DNA from: Bacteroidetes bacterium UBA1947
GTDB taxonomy: Bacteria; Bacteroidota; Bacteroidia; Chitinophagales; Chitinophagaceae
Assembly: GCA_002336915.1 (NCBI GenBank)
Contig: DDET01000003.1
Coordinates: forward strand, 8,004-72,003
Length of the DNA stretch: 64,000 bases
Reading direction: 5' to 3'
The position numbers and the translations under genes are program-made. Positions 44,340 to 53,464 of this stretch are shown here, one piece after another (position 1 is the stretch's first letter; every line of letters starts with the position of its first letter). Under the pieces are notes generated by a model. It was not told the origin of the DNA. It made no database searches and saw only the letters and a list, made by a program, of their open reading frames with translations.

Positions 44340-46052
44340 ATGTTTGCCTTGAATAATACACCAAAAAAACCTTTGGGGACAAGACTGCTCTTTGCCGGCG
44401 CAGCCTTGTTCCTTGCAGGGCATATTGTGTTTTGCACGTTCTACCTCCTGTCGGGCCATGACCATCTTGCCAGTTGGTTCAGCAGCCTTAATCCTTGTTT
44501 CTACCGGGCTGCACGCTGGACAGGCATGTACTTTACTGTAGAGACAAAACATACAGGCAATTACTTTTGCATAGCAGACATCATCATTTCCCTTTGCGGC
44601 TTATATTATCTCCGGCGGAGTTACATCAATTACACCAAATCTCTTTTACCGACCATCGGCAACAAAAAAGAACTTGCCCTGCCGCTGCTGTTTTTAACGG
44701 TGTGGTCGGCAATAGCCTGGCGGTATGGCAGCAAGATGACCGCCCCGTCGTTCGACGAAGTATTTTCCGCGGTCAACTGTGCGGGCAGCCGTCCCTTTCA
44801 TGCGCTTGCCTACTATATGCTGCCGAATAACCATGTCCTTTTCAACGTGATCAACAGTTTTAGCCCGTTTAGCGACAAGGTGTTCTCCGGCAGGCTTATC
44901 TCGCTGGCAGCCTACATCCTGTTCAACGGGATCTCGTTCACTTTTTTTTCGGCCTGGTTCCAAAACCGGTGGTACGCACTATTGGCCGCGCTCATGTTAT
45001 CTTTCCAGTTCGCCCTGTGGGGCTTTAGCTTCCAGGGCCGGGGCTACGAGATATTTGCGCTGATGCACCTGCTTGCCTTCTGCTCGCTTATATCCTATAT
45101 CCTGAGCAATGACGAAAGATGGCTGCGGCTGAACGCGATCAGTTGCATAATAGGCTACTGTTGTGTGCCCACCTTTTTATATTTTCATGCAGCGCAACTT
45201 GCGTTTTGCCTGTGCTACTGCCTGCTGTTCAAACAAACTTTGCGCGCATCGTGGAAGTATCATGTGATCATCCTGCTGAGCGCAGTAGTATGGTACACAC
45301 CCGCATTGTGCTTTTCGGGCACCGGGGCTGTGCTGCATAATAAATACGTATCGCCGGGCGAGGGTACTCCCGGCTCATTCATGGCCCATATCTATTCCAC
45401 CCTGGAAATATATACGCATTATTGTTTCTCGCTGGCTGATGGCAAACGTGAAAGCATTATTGCCGGTGTTTTGTTCTTCCTCCCGCTTGTACTGTTCATT
45501 GGGAGAGGGAATAAAACAAAGGTGCTTGCGGGGCTTTTTTACTTTTCGCTGTGGGCAGTAACTATCCTTTTCTTCATTGTGATGAAAAAATCTCCATTCC
45601 ACCGCACACTGATAGGGCATTATGCTATTACTTTCTTCACCCTGATCTATACGTTCCATACTATCTTCAAATTCATTTCCGATAAAGCAGGGGCGGCCTT
45701 TCTAACACCTATACTTATGCTTGCGGTATTCATACCTGCGGGTGTATACTTATTCCGCACAGGTACTGCAAATGTGTCGCAGAACCTGTACTTCAACGAA
45801 ATTAACGGCACCAATAAGCTGGTAAACGATGGCATGTCGCAAATACCGCCGAATAGCACAGTAGCCTGCTCCGACGAGAGCTTCTACTTTTATTACATTG
45901 CTAAAAGGCGTGGTTTAAATGCGCATAAATGTATAGAAGGGAATGAGGACTTTTTTATGAACAACGACGAGGAGCCCATGCCAGCGGCTATGCAGCATAA
46001 CTACGATCCTGTGGAGCATATTATGGACTATACCTTATACAAAAGGAAGTAA
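44340..46052 (+). CDS. Polytopic membrane protein, GT-C glycosyltransferase-like (570 aa)
   Basis: At least ten hydrophobic segments are present. The first large periplasmic loop carries an Asp-Glu pair in 'PSFDEVFSAVNCAGSRPFHA', then 'NNHVLFNVINSFSP'. This pattern resembles GT39/ArnT-like glycosyltransferases that use polyprenyl-phosphate sugars. The C-terminal part is a short soluble tail ('STVACSDESFYFYYIAKRRG'). The GT-C assignment rests on topology and the DE motif only. The gene stands alone among secreted-protein genes. Confidence 0.7.
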   Translation: MFALNNTPKKPLGTRLLFAGAALFLAGHIVFCTFYLLSGHDHLASWFSSLNPCFYRAARWTGMYFTVETKHTGNYFCIADIIISLCGLYYLRRSYINYTKSLLPTIGNKKELALPLLFLTVWSAIAWRYGSKMTAPSFDEVFSAVNCAGSRPFHALAYYMLPNNHVLFNVINSFSPFSDKVFSGRLISLAAYILFNGISFTFFSAWFQNRWYALLAALMLSFQFALWGFSFQGRGYEIFALMHLLAFCSLISYILSNDERWLRLNAISCIIGYCCVPTFLYFHAAQLAFCLCYCLLFKQTLRASWKYHVIILLSAVVWYTPALCFSGTGAVLHNKYVSPGEGTPGSFMAHIYSTLEIYTHYCFSLADGKRESIIAGVLFFLPLVLFIGRGNKTKVLAGLFYFSLWAVTILFFIVMKKSPFHRTLIGHYAITFFTLIYTFHTIFKFISDKAGAAFLTPILMLAVFIPAGVYLFRTGTANVSQNLYFNEINGTNKLVNDGMSQIPPNSTVACSDESFYFYYIAKRRGLNAHKCIEGNEDFFMNNDEEPMPAAMQHNYDPVEHIMDYTLYKRK

Positions 46053-46185
46053 AAGTTAGCGCCTGCAAAAGACCACTCACTAAATCATAGCAGACCTCCA
46101 ATGCTCTAAAAATAACCAGTCACTAAACAGGCAGGGGACATTTTTATTTTTCGGTTTACCATTGTGTTTCACTAAAGTCACTATT

Positions 46186-48348
46186 ATGAAACACACTGTT
46201 GGAAACATCCCGGCGATAATACGCCGGCGACAGAAAAAGATCTTGCTCTTATTTGCCGCAGTATGCTGCGCGGTGGCGACCCGGGCCACCGTGTACAGCA
46301 GCCAGGTGAGCGCCGGCACCGACGAAGTAATCAAATCGGTGATCGTAGATGGCAATAACCTGATACATGTAGGTTATGAAGTGCTGACCGCCAATATTCA
46401 GAGCGGGGTTATCTTTAAAAGCACCACCGGGGGAACAATAACCTGGTATACGCAGGTGACAACGCCCACCGGACCTACCGGATCTAAGACGGTATTGAAC
46501 AAAGTGATAAAAGGAGCTAACGGGAATTATTATGCAGCCGGCTGGTCGACACCGGGACTAGGAGCCGGAGCGGGTACAGTGGAAGGCCTTGTTTGCGAAA
46601 TTGACGCCGCCTCGGGCAATTTGGTTCACTGGGCTACGTGGCACAACAATGACGAGGTAAGGTATATGGACCTTTGTGAACTGCCCAATGGTGCCATTGC
46701 TGCGGTTGGCTGGATCAATTCCGGCATCTCAAAAGCCTTGCTGACACTCTTCACACCCACATTACTGACCTCCTCATCGACGGTATACTTATTGACCCCT
46801 GCCCAGGGAACAAAGTTCACCGCAGTTACGCATGACGGTAATACGGTGATAGCAGGTGGAAACATGCCGAACATTACCCTCTCCGACGGCATTCTTACTT
46901 ATATCGATGCCACCAACCCCTCTATGCCCGGCTTTACGTTCACACATGACTATCATCCGACAACTACCAAACTGGGAATTGGCACCCTGATGAAAGGAAT
47001 GTTGTTTAACAAGCTCTTTTTCGACAATGTAAATAACCAGGTCATCGCGAACACATCGTTGTTCGACCCTTCAAACATGTCGGCAGCGGAAGATGGAGCT
47101 ATAATGGAGATCAGCAATACCACATACCAGGTGACAAACGGCCTTCGATATGGCGACCCTGCGAGCCTGGCGTCAAACAGCGCAAAAGACGGGCTAAGCA
47201 TTATCAGTTCCACACCGGGAAGTACCGACTACATGGTCATACTTTCACCCGGCGGCAATACATTTAACAGCGGAACAATGCCCTTGCCTGTGCCGCCTCC
47301 GTACAATAATGTTGTAGCAAGATTAACATCGAATGCAGTCGCGGTAAGTAAGATATCGGCCCAGGGGCATGCACTGTTCAGTTCAGCTCCTGACGTTGCA
47401 AGCGGCATGCTGTACAGTTCAGGATATGTAAATAACGGCACCGTAACCGGGAACTATGACATCTTAGAACAGTATACGAATTTCAATATGACAGATAATG
47501 TACCACCCTGCTTAAGCGATTACCCTATTGCCGTAGCACCGTTACAAGTTCCGGTAACTTCAGTTAACTTAAGCAAGGTCAGCCCTCCCCTAATTCAAGG
47601 TGCGGACCCAGGCACCGACAAGCCCACAACTACAAATAAAGCGGTGTGCGGTACCCTAACGCCCGGTGATTCATGCAGCCTGCAATGCTATTGGCGTGTA
47701 ACAGGGAACAACATCACTATGCCCAATAATATTTTCGGCACTTTGAACGGTGCTTCTATAGACATAAGAACGAACAATCTATCAAGAGCGGTAGTTGACG
47801 GCACAACCGGATATGTAGGAATAAAACAGCTTCTACCAAGCACGACGCTTGAAGTTGATTGCTCAGCAACCACAGCTCCTTCCGGTCTACGCCTCATCAA
47901 CCTGCCACAGCATGAAGGAAATGCACTGGTGGTAGATCCTGCTACAGGCGATGTGTTTATGGCGCAATCAACCATTTATAAACCCGCCGGCGATACCAAG
48001 GAATTGGAAGACCAGATAAGTGAGCTGCAACAGCAGCTGAACAACCTTACCAACCGAATAAGCGGCAACACCCATGCAGCAGATGGTGGTAATATGCTAT
48101 CTATTTCACCAAATCCTACAGAAGGCAAAGCGACCGCTACTTATTCTATAAGTGGTACATTCTCCAAAGCGGCGATCCGCATCATGGACAATGCAGGGCG
48201 CATTATACAGGAGATACTTCTAACAAACGGCAACGGTTCTGTTAAAATCATTCTACCCGGAGGCACTGCATCCAATCAAGTGATGTGCACCCTGATGGTG
48301 GATGGCAAAATAGCAGCAACGCAAAAAGTAATGTTATTGAATAAATAG
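46186..48348 (+). CDS. T9SS-secreted protein with coiled coil, tandem paralogue 1 (720 aa)
   Basis: The chosen ATG at 46186 gives 'MKHTVGNIPAIIRRRQKKIL', then a hydrophobic export segment ('LLLFAAVCCAVATRA'). The same start and upstream context (AAAGTCACTATTATGAAACACAC) recurs in the next gene. Residues up to about 480 form a repeated, beta-propeller-like domain ('IHVGYEVLTANIQSGVIFKS'). A region resembling trimeric tail-fibre or adhesin stalks follows ('GYVGIKQLLPSTTLEVD', 'GDVFMAQSTIYKPAGD'), then a leucine-zipper coiled coil ('LEDQISELQQQLNNLTNRIS') and a T9SS tail ('MLSISPNPTEGKATATYS'). It is probably a surface or released protein; its function is unknown. Confidence 0.85.
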   Translation: MKHTVGNIPAIIRRRQKKILLLFAAVCCAVATRATVYSSQVSAGTDEVIKSVIVDGNNLIHVGYEVLTANIQSGVIFKSTTGGTITWYTQVTTPTGPTGSKTVLNKVIKGANGNYYAAGWSTPGLGAGAGTVEGLVCEIDAASGNLVHWATWHNNDEVRYMDLCELPNGAIAAVGWINSGISKALLTLFTPTLLTSSSTVYLLTPAQGTKFTAVTHDGNTVIAGGNMPNITLSDGILTYIDATNPSMPGFTFTHDYHPTTTKLGIGTLMKGMLFNKLFFDNVNNQVIANTSLFDPSNMSAAEDGAIMEISNTTYQVTNGLRYGDPASLASNSAKDGLSIISSTPGSTDYMVILSPGGNTFNSGTMPLPVPPPYNNVVARLTSNAVAVSKISAQGHALFSSAPDVASGMLYSSGYVNNGTVTGNYDILEQYTNFNMTDNVPPCLSDYPIAVAPLQVPVTSVNLSKVSPPLIQGADPGTDKPTTTNKAVCGTLTPGDSCSLQCYWRVTGNNITMPNNIFGTLNGASIDIRTNNLSRAVVDGTTGYVGIKQLLPSTTLEVDCSATTAPSGLRLINLPQHEGNALVVDPATGDVFMAQSTIYKPAGDTKELEDQISELQQQLNNLTNRISGNTHAADGGNMLSISPNPTEGKATATYSISGTFSKAAIRIMDNAGRIIQEILLTNGNGSVKIILPGGTASNQVMCTLMVDGKIAATQKVMLLNK

Positions 48349-48404
48349 CCAAACGCATGAAAAACTTATTTAGTAAACTGCCCAATGGCACAAAAGTCAC
48401 TATT

Positions 48405-50546
48405 ATGAAACACACATTTGAAAGGATCCTCGCGACTACAGTGCGGGGACAGGGGAAGATGATGCTCTTATGTGCAGCATTTCTTTGCTCGGTAATGACT
48501 GAAGCACAGGTATTCAACAGCCAGACCGATGCTAACTCGGAAGAGGCGGTAAAAGCGGAGATAGTTGATAACGGCGACATCATACATGTAGGATATGATG
48601 GCATCAATAACAGCCCATTGCACGATGGTTTCATCTTTAAAAGCAATATCGCGGGCACAGTAGCCTGGTATACGAGGGTATCTGTAGCGGGGGCCGCCGC
48701 AGGCTCGGAGACCGTGCTGAACAAAGTAATAAGGGGGCAGAACGGCCACTACTACGCAACAGGCTGGTGCAGACCGGGAAGCGGTATAGGGGCAGGTGTG
48801 TTCCAGACTATCATTTGCGAATTCAATCCCACCACCGGCGCTTTGATGAATAAGCAGGTGAGAAATAATGGCACAGATATGCGATTGCTGGACCTATGCC
48901 AACTAGATAACGGGGCGATAGCTGCCGTGGGTTCGTATAATTCAAAGGCATTAGTAATGATCTACGATGCCGCGTTAAACTTTACAACATTGCGGACCTT
49001 CACGCTCCCCCCTCCATCAAGGGCCATTTTTACTGCGGTTACCCATGATGCAAATATGATCATTGCAGGCGGCAATGTATCGAACGTCACATCCTCGGAT
49101 GGCATATTAACATACATCGACGCAACCAACCCTGCCCTGCCGGTATATAGTAGTACATTCGACTATACCCCCGCCACAGTTAAGATAGGCACGGGCAGCC
49201 CGATGAACCAGATGAGGTTCAACAAATTATTTTATGATAATACCCATAATTATGTGATCGCCAACACATCTATATTTAGTGGAAATGCAGAAGATGGTGC
49301 CATTCTTGAAATAAATAATGCCACTAATCTTGTGAGTAATGGCATTCAATATGGCGATGCGGCAAATTCAATGTCCAATAGTGTAAGAGATGGGCTTAGC
49401 ATCATCAATTTCACTCCCGGAAATGGCGACTACATTGTGGGGCTATCACCCGGTAATGCAGTATTTAACAGTAGTACAACACCCTTACCTGTGCCTCCTC
49501 CGAGTACTGTCCTGGCAAGAATAACGGCGAATGCGGTAACAGTTAACAGAATAAACCAGCAGGGGCAGACACTCTTTACTACCTTCACCGACAATAATCT
49601 ACTGTATAGTGCCGGCTACACAACGAATGCTCCAATATCCGGAGCACTTGATATATTCGACCAGTCATCTGATTACAACATGACACCTGCCGGCGTTCCC
49701 GCATGCGTAAGCGACTACCCTGTAAATTTGATGTCAGTGCAAATACCTGTGCAAGCGATACTTTGGAGCCCTGTACAAGACCCCTCAACTCCCGGAGATG
49801 ACCCCACATGGGTCCAGCCGGTAAGCTCAAACCTGGCGCATTGCGGTACTCCACCAAATGGCAATGATTCATGTAGTTTGCAATGCTATTGGCGTGTAAC
49901 AGGGAATACCATTGTGATGCCCAATAACATTTTTGGCACTTTGAACGGTGCTTCTATAGACATAAGAACGAACAATCTATCAAGAGCGGTAGTCGACGGC
50001 ACAACCGGATATGTAGGAATTAAACAGCTTCTTCCAAGCACGACACTTGAAGTTGATTGCTCAGCAACCACAGCTCCTTCCGGTCTACGCCTCATAAACC
50101 TGCCACAGCATGAGGGACGGGCGTTAGTAGTAGATCCCGCTACAGGTGATGTATTTATGGCCCAATCAACAATCTATAAACCTGCCGGTGATACCAAGGA
50201 ACTGCAAGACCAGATAAACAACTTACAGCAGCAATTGAATAGCCTCACCGATCTATTAAACGGCACCGGAAAGGCGACAGAAGGTGGCAATATGCTATCC
50301 ATCTCGCCGAACCCAACTGACGGCAAAGCAACAGCTACTTATTCTATAAGTGGTACTTTCTCTAAGGCTGCGATCCGCATAGTAGACAATGCCGGGCGCA
50401 TTATACAGGAAATACCCGTGACGAGTGGAAGCGGATCGGTAAAGATCGCCTTCCCGGGCGGCACTGCATCAAACCAGCTGATGTGTACCCTGATGGTGGA
50501 CAATAAAATAGCAGCTACACAAAAAGTGATGTTACTGAACAAGTAA
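48405..50546 (+). CDS. T9SS-secreted protein with coiled coil, tandem paralogue 2 (713 aa)
   Basis: This has the same architecture as the preceding gene. The first 450 residues are only moderately similar to it ('IHVGYDGINNSPLHDGFIFK'), whereas the stalk, coiled coil ('LQDQINNLQQQLNSLTDLLN') and T9SS tail are nearly identical. An in-frame ATG at 48357 would add 16 residues. I prefer 48405 because the duplicated upstream segment and the signal peptide ('MMLLCAAFLCSVMTEAQ') match those of paralogue 1. It may be read from the same transcript as paralogue 1. A terminator follows. Confidence 0.85.
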   Translation: MKHTFERILATTVRGQGKMMLLCAAFLCSVMTEAQVFNSQTDANSEEAVKAEIVDNGDIIHVGYDGINNSPLHDGFIFKSNIAGTVAWYTRVSVAGAAAGSETVLNKVIRGQNGHYYATGWCRPGSGIGAGVFQTIICEFNPTTGALMNKQVRNNGTDMRLLDLCQLDNGAIAAVGSYNSKALVMIYDAALNFTTLRTFTLPPPSRAIFTAVTHDANMIIAGGNVSNVTSSDGILTYIDATNPALPVYSSTFDYTPATVKIGTGSPMNQMRFNKLFYDNTHNYVIANTSIFSGNAEDGAILEINNATNLVSNGIQYGDAANSMSNSVRDGLSIINFTPGNGDYIVGLSPGNAVFNSSTTPLPVPPPSTVLARITANAVTVNRINQQGQTLFTTFTDNNLLYSAGYTTNAPISGALDIFDQSSDYNMTPAGVPACVSDYPVNLMSVQIPVQAILWSPVQDPSTPGDDPTWVQPVSSNLAHCGTPPNGNDSCSLQCYWRVTGNTIVMPNNIFGTLNGASIDIRTNNLSRAVVDGTTGYVGIKQLLPSTTLEVDCSATTAPSGLRLINLPQHEGRALVVDPATGDVFMAQSTIYKPAGDTKELQDQINNLQQQLNSLTDLLNGTGKATEGGNMLSISPNPTDGKATATYSISGTFSKAAIRIVDNAGRIIQEIPVTSGSGSVKIAFPGGTASNQLMCTLMVDNKIAATQKVMLLNK

Positions 50547-50566
50547 CAGCCCCTATAGCGTAGGTT

Positions 50567-50600
50567 ACAAAACCGGCCAATTGGCCGGTTTTTGTTTTTA
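50567..50600 (+). terminator. Terminator after the tandem T9SS paralogues
   Basis: AAAACCGGCCAATTGGCCGGTTTT is a perfect palindrome followed by TGTTTTTAT. Confidence 0.8.
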
Positions 50601-50625
50601 TATTTATGATAATAAGACCTGCACC

Positions 50626-51228
50626 GTGGCAAAGAACAAAAAAGAAAACGGTCATTTAACCGAACTGAAAATTGAACCGCTCAGCAAAAAGAACTGGAGT
50701 AAGTTCCTCCAATTGTTTGGCGAGAAGGGAGCTTGTGGCAATTGCTGGTGTATGTACTTCCGACTGAAAAAGGCGGCATTTGATGAGGGGAAGCATGATG
50801 ATGGCAATAAGGGAAGGATGAAAGAACTGGTGTGGGATAACATGCCCACCGGGGTGATAGGACTGTATGATGGTGAACCTGTGGCATGGTGTGCATTTGC
50901 GCCGAGGGAGGACTTTTTGAAGCTGGAAAACTCGCGGGTGCATAAGCGCATAGACGATGAAAAAGTATGGTCGATACCCTGCTTTTTTATAGCAAAAGAA
51001 TACAGGCGTATGGGGCTATCCGTTGCCATGCTGAAAGGTGTGATTGACTACGCAAAAAAGAATAAGATAAAAATCATTGAGGCCTACCCCACGATACCTA
51101 CACAAGATAAACTGCCGGATGCATTTGCATGGATAGGCTTATACAAATCGTTTGAGCGAGCGGGCTTTAAAATAGTGGACAAAACATCGAAACACAGGCC
51201 AATGGTAAGATACTATACTAGTAATTAG
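50626..51228 (+). CDS. GNAT-family N-acetyltransferase
   Basis: This acetyl-CoA-dependent acyltransferase has about 200 residues from a GTG at 50626; the open frame upstream overlaps the terminator and was discarded. The coenzyme A region is 'IPCFFIAKEYRRMGLSVAML' followed by 'IDYAKKNKIKIIEAYPTIPT'. 'GNCWCMYFRLKKAAFDEGKH' is a Cys-rich segment typical of a Bacteroidota/Firmicutes GNAT subfamily. 'GLYKSFERAGFKIVDKTSKH' gives the C-terminal strand. The substrate is unknown. Confidence 0.85.
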   Translation: MAKNKKENGHLTELKIEPLSKKNWSKFLQLFGEKGACGNCWCMYFRLKKAAFDEGKHDDGNKGRMKELVWDNMPTGVIGLYDGEPVAWCAFAPREDFLKLENSRVHKRIDDEKVWSIPCFFIAKEYRRMGLSVAMLKGVIDYAKKNKIKIIEAYPTIPTQDKLPDAFAWIGLYKSFERAGFKIVDKTSKHRPMVRYYTSN

Positions 51229-51349
51229 TTAAATTTAGGTACAGTTAACATTGCATGGGCTAATTTTATAATAATTGTTCGTAATTTTGCAGCACATTTC
51301 CCTACAGTAAAATTTACTATTTTAGATTTGTCATTTTAAATACCCGTTT

Positions 51350-52516
51350 GTGAAGACTACGTTGAAAAAGAATTATGTGAAGTTTGCCCCCAAGGGTGAA
51401 AACAGTTTTTACGATACTGTTAAGATACGTGTGGAGGAATATTTCAAGACCAACAATATATCGCAGCACGCTACTACCGAGATGCGCATTAAGACCATCA
51501 CGATGCTGTCTCTTTACTTTGTTCCCTACCTGTTAATTGTTACCGGTGCAGCGGCCATCAGCGGCTGGTTATTTATCGGGCTGTGGTTTATTATGGGTAT
51601 CGGCATAGTGGGGCTTGGCACCAGCGTGATGCATGACTCAAACCACGGGGCATATTCTGAAAATAAAACGCTGAACACCATATTGGGTAATGTGATCAAC
51701 CTGATAGGCGGCTACGACCTGAACTGGAAGATACAGCACAACATACTGCACCATACCTATACTAACCTGGACGGACTGGATGAAGATATCGATGCAGGGC
51801 CGGTATTGCGTATGTCGCCACACAAGGAGCATAAGAAATTCCACCGCTTTCAGCATATCTATGCATGGTTCGTTTACTGTATCATGAACCTGTTTTGGGT
51901 AACGGTGAAAGACTATCGCCAGGTATTACGCTATGAGCAGTTCGGCCTGCTGCGCAACCAAAAGACCACTGTACGTAAGGCCTTAATAGAACTGAGCCTG
52001 ATAAAAGTATTCTATATCGCCTATATGCTGGTGCTGCCTATTATGTTCTCGGGCATGAGCTGGCAAATGGTGGCTGCAGGCTTTATTGTAATGCAGGTTG
52101 TTGCAGGCTTATCACTCGCACTTATCTTCCAGCCAGCGCACGTGATGGAAACATCGGACTATGCTGCACCAACGGAAGAACGGAAAATGGAAAATGCATG
52201 GGCGGTCCACCAGGTATTGAACACTGCCGACTTTTGCCCCAAGAGCAAAATAACGTCATGGTTCATGGGGGGACTTAACTACCAGATAGAACACCACCTG
52301 TTCCCGCAGGTGTGCCATATGCACTATCCTAAGATAGCACCGATAGTACGCGAGACAGCGCTGGAATACGATATACCCTATAATGTGTACCCTACCTTCC
52401 TGGACGCTATACTAGCACATGGTAAAATGCTGAAAGCATTAGGCAAGAAACCTGCCGCAGTACCACAAGCAGCCAGCCATAAAGTAAGCCATGCAATGGC
52501 TGAAGCTGAATATTAA
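51350..52516 (+). CDS. Membrane fatty-acid desaturase (acyl-lipid/acyl-CoA type)
   Basis: This di-iron membrane desaturase introduces a double bond in a fatty acyl chain. The 388-residue product starts at a GTG (51350). The three His boxes are 'MHDSNHGAYS' (His95-His99), 'QHNILHHTYTN' (130-135) and 'GGLNYQIEHHLFPQ'. The third box begins with Gln, as in front-end (delta-6-like) desaturases. There is no cytochrome b5 domain. Hydrophobic segments flank the boxes as expected. Its stop overlaps that of the convergent egtD by 4 bp. A TAATTTTG at 51282-51289 is a possible -7 box. Confidence 0.92.
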   Translation: MKTTLKKNYVKFAPKGENSFYDTVKIRVEEYFKTNNISQHATTEMRIKTITMLSLYFVPYLLIVTGAAAISGWLFIGLWFIMGIGIVGLGTSVMHDSNHGAYSENKTLNTILGNVINLIGGYDLNWKIQHNILHHTYTNLDGLDEDIDAGPVLRMSPHKEHKKFHRFQHIYAWFVYCIMNLFWVTVKDYRQVLRYEQFGLLRNQKTTVRKALIELSLIKVFYIAYMLVLPIMFSGMSWQMVAAGFIVMQVVAGLSLALIFQPAHVMETSDYAAPTEERKMENAWAVHQVLNTADFCPKSKITSWFMGGLNYQIEHHLFPQVCHMHYPKIAPIVRETALEYDIPYNVYPTFLDAILAHGKMLKALGKKPAAVPQAASHKVSHAMAEAEY

Positions 52517-53454
52517 AGACATTCCCAAATAGTATCCAAAAACCAGTGACGGCTATCGAACAAGTGCTTTACAGGCTTGAAGCCTGACTTAGCAGCTATA
52601 TCATCAGTTTGTTCCACTGTATATTTCTGAGATATCTCGGTGTGTATGGGTTCCCCTTCTTTAAAGTCGAAACAATCTGTATCGCCTATACATACGCGCT
52701 GCTCTGCAAGGCTAACAAGGTAGCTCTTGCAAGTGCCGGTACCGGGATCGTAAACGGGATAATGTTCAAATTTCGATAAGTCGAAGTCTGCACCGAACTC
52801 CTCATTTATCCTCCGCAGCAGGTTCATGTTGAAGCGCTTGGTTATACCGCCCTTGTCGTTATATGCTGCCAATATAGTGCGGGGATCTTTTTTCAGGTCG
52901 AAACCGATAAGGACCATGTCACCGGGGGCTAAGTGGCTGCGCATTTCAGTACAAAAGGACACCACCTTTTCCGGTGGGATATTACCAATATTAGAGCCAA
53001 GGAACAAAACCACCTTGCGCTTTTTTGAAGAACTGTTCACCTGCTCCAGCATCTCAAAATACTCCCCATTCAGTCCCTGCACATTGATGCCGGGCAACTC
53101 TTTGGGTAGCTTATCCTGCAACATTTTAATTACGTTCGATGAGATATCTATCGGGTAATAAGTGAAAGCCGCATCCTCGGACATTAACTGCTTTAATAAA
53201 TGAATGGACTTGGTTGCATCGCCAGCACCGAGCTCCACAAGCTCGAAATCGCTGCCATGGTCCCGGAACAAAGCACTTATATCAGCGGTCTGCCCGGAAA
53301 ATATCTCCATCTCGCAACGCGTAGGATAATATTCCGGGCATTCCATTATCTCCTGGAATAGCTTATCGCCCACTTTGTCATAAAAATATTTCGACTCCAG
53401 GTACCTGGAGCCTGCACTAAGCCCTTTCAACACATCCTCATAAAATCTGTTCAT
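52513..53454 (-). CDS. egtD: L-histidine N-alpha-methyltransferase
   Basis: This enzyme trimethylates histidine to hercynine, the first step of ergothioneine synthesis. The S-adenosylmethionine site is 'FELVELGAGDATKSIHLL', with further EgtD hallmarks 'LFLGSNIGNIPPEKVVSF', 'GDMVLIGFDLKKDP' and 'FNMNLLRRINEEFGADFD'. The C-terminal 'EISQKYTVEQTDDIAAKSGF' carries the histidine-binding Glu/Ser region. It lies 10 bp downstream of egtB on the same strand and is clearly in the same operon. Confidence 0.95.
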   Translation of the reverse strand: MNRFYEDVLKGLSAGSRYLESKYFYDKVGDKLFQEIMECPEYYPTRCEMEIFSGQTADISALFRDHGSDFELVELGAGDATKSIHLLKQLMSEDAAFTYYPIDISSNVIKMLQDKLPKELPGINVQGLNGEYFEMLEQVNSSSKKRKVVLFLGSNIGNIPPEKVVSFCTEMRSHLAPGDMVLIGFDLKKDPRTILAAYNDKGGITKRFNMNLLRRINEEFGADFDLSKFEHYPVYDPGTGTCKSYLVSLAEQRVCIGDTDCFDFKEGEPIHTEISQKYTVEQTDDIAAKSGFKPVKHLFDSRHWFLDTIWECL

Positions 53455-53464
53455 GGTTTGGTGT

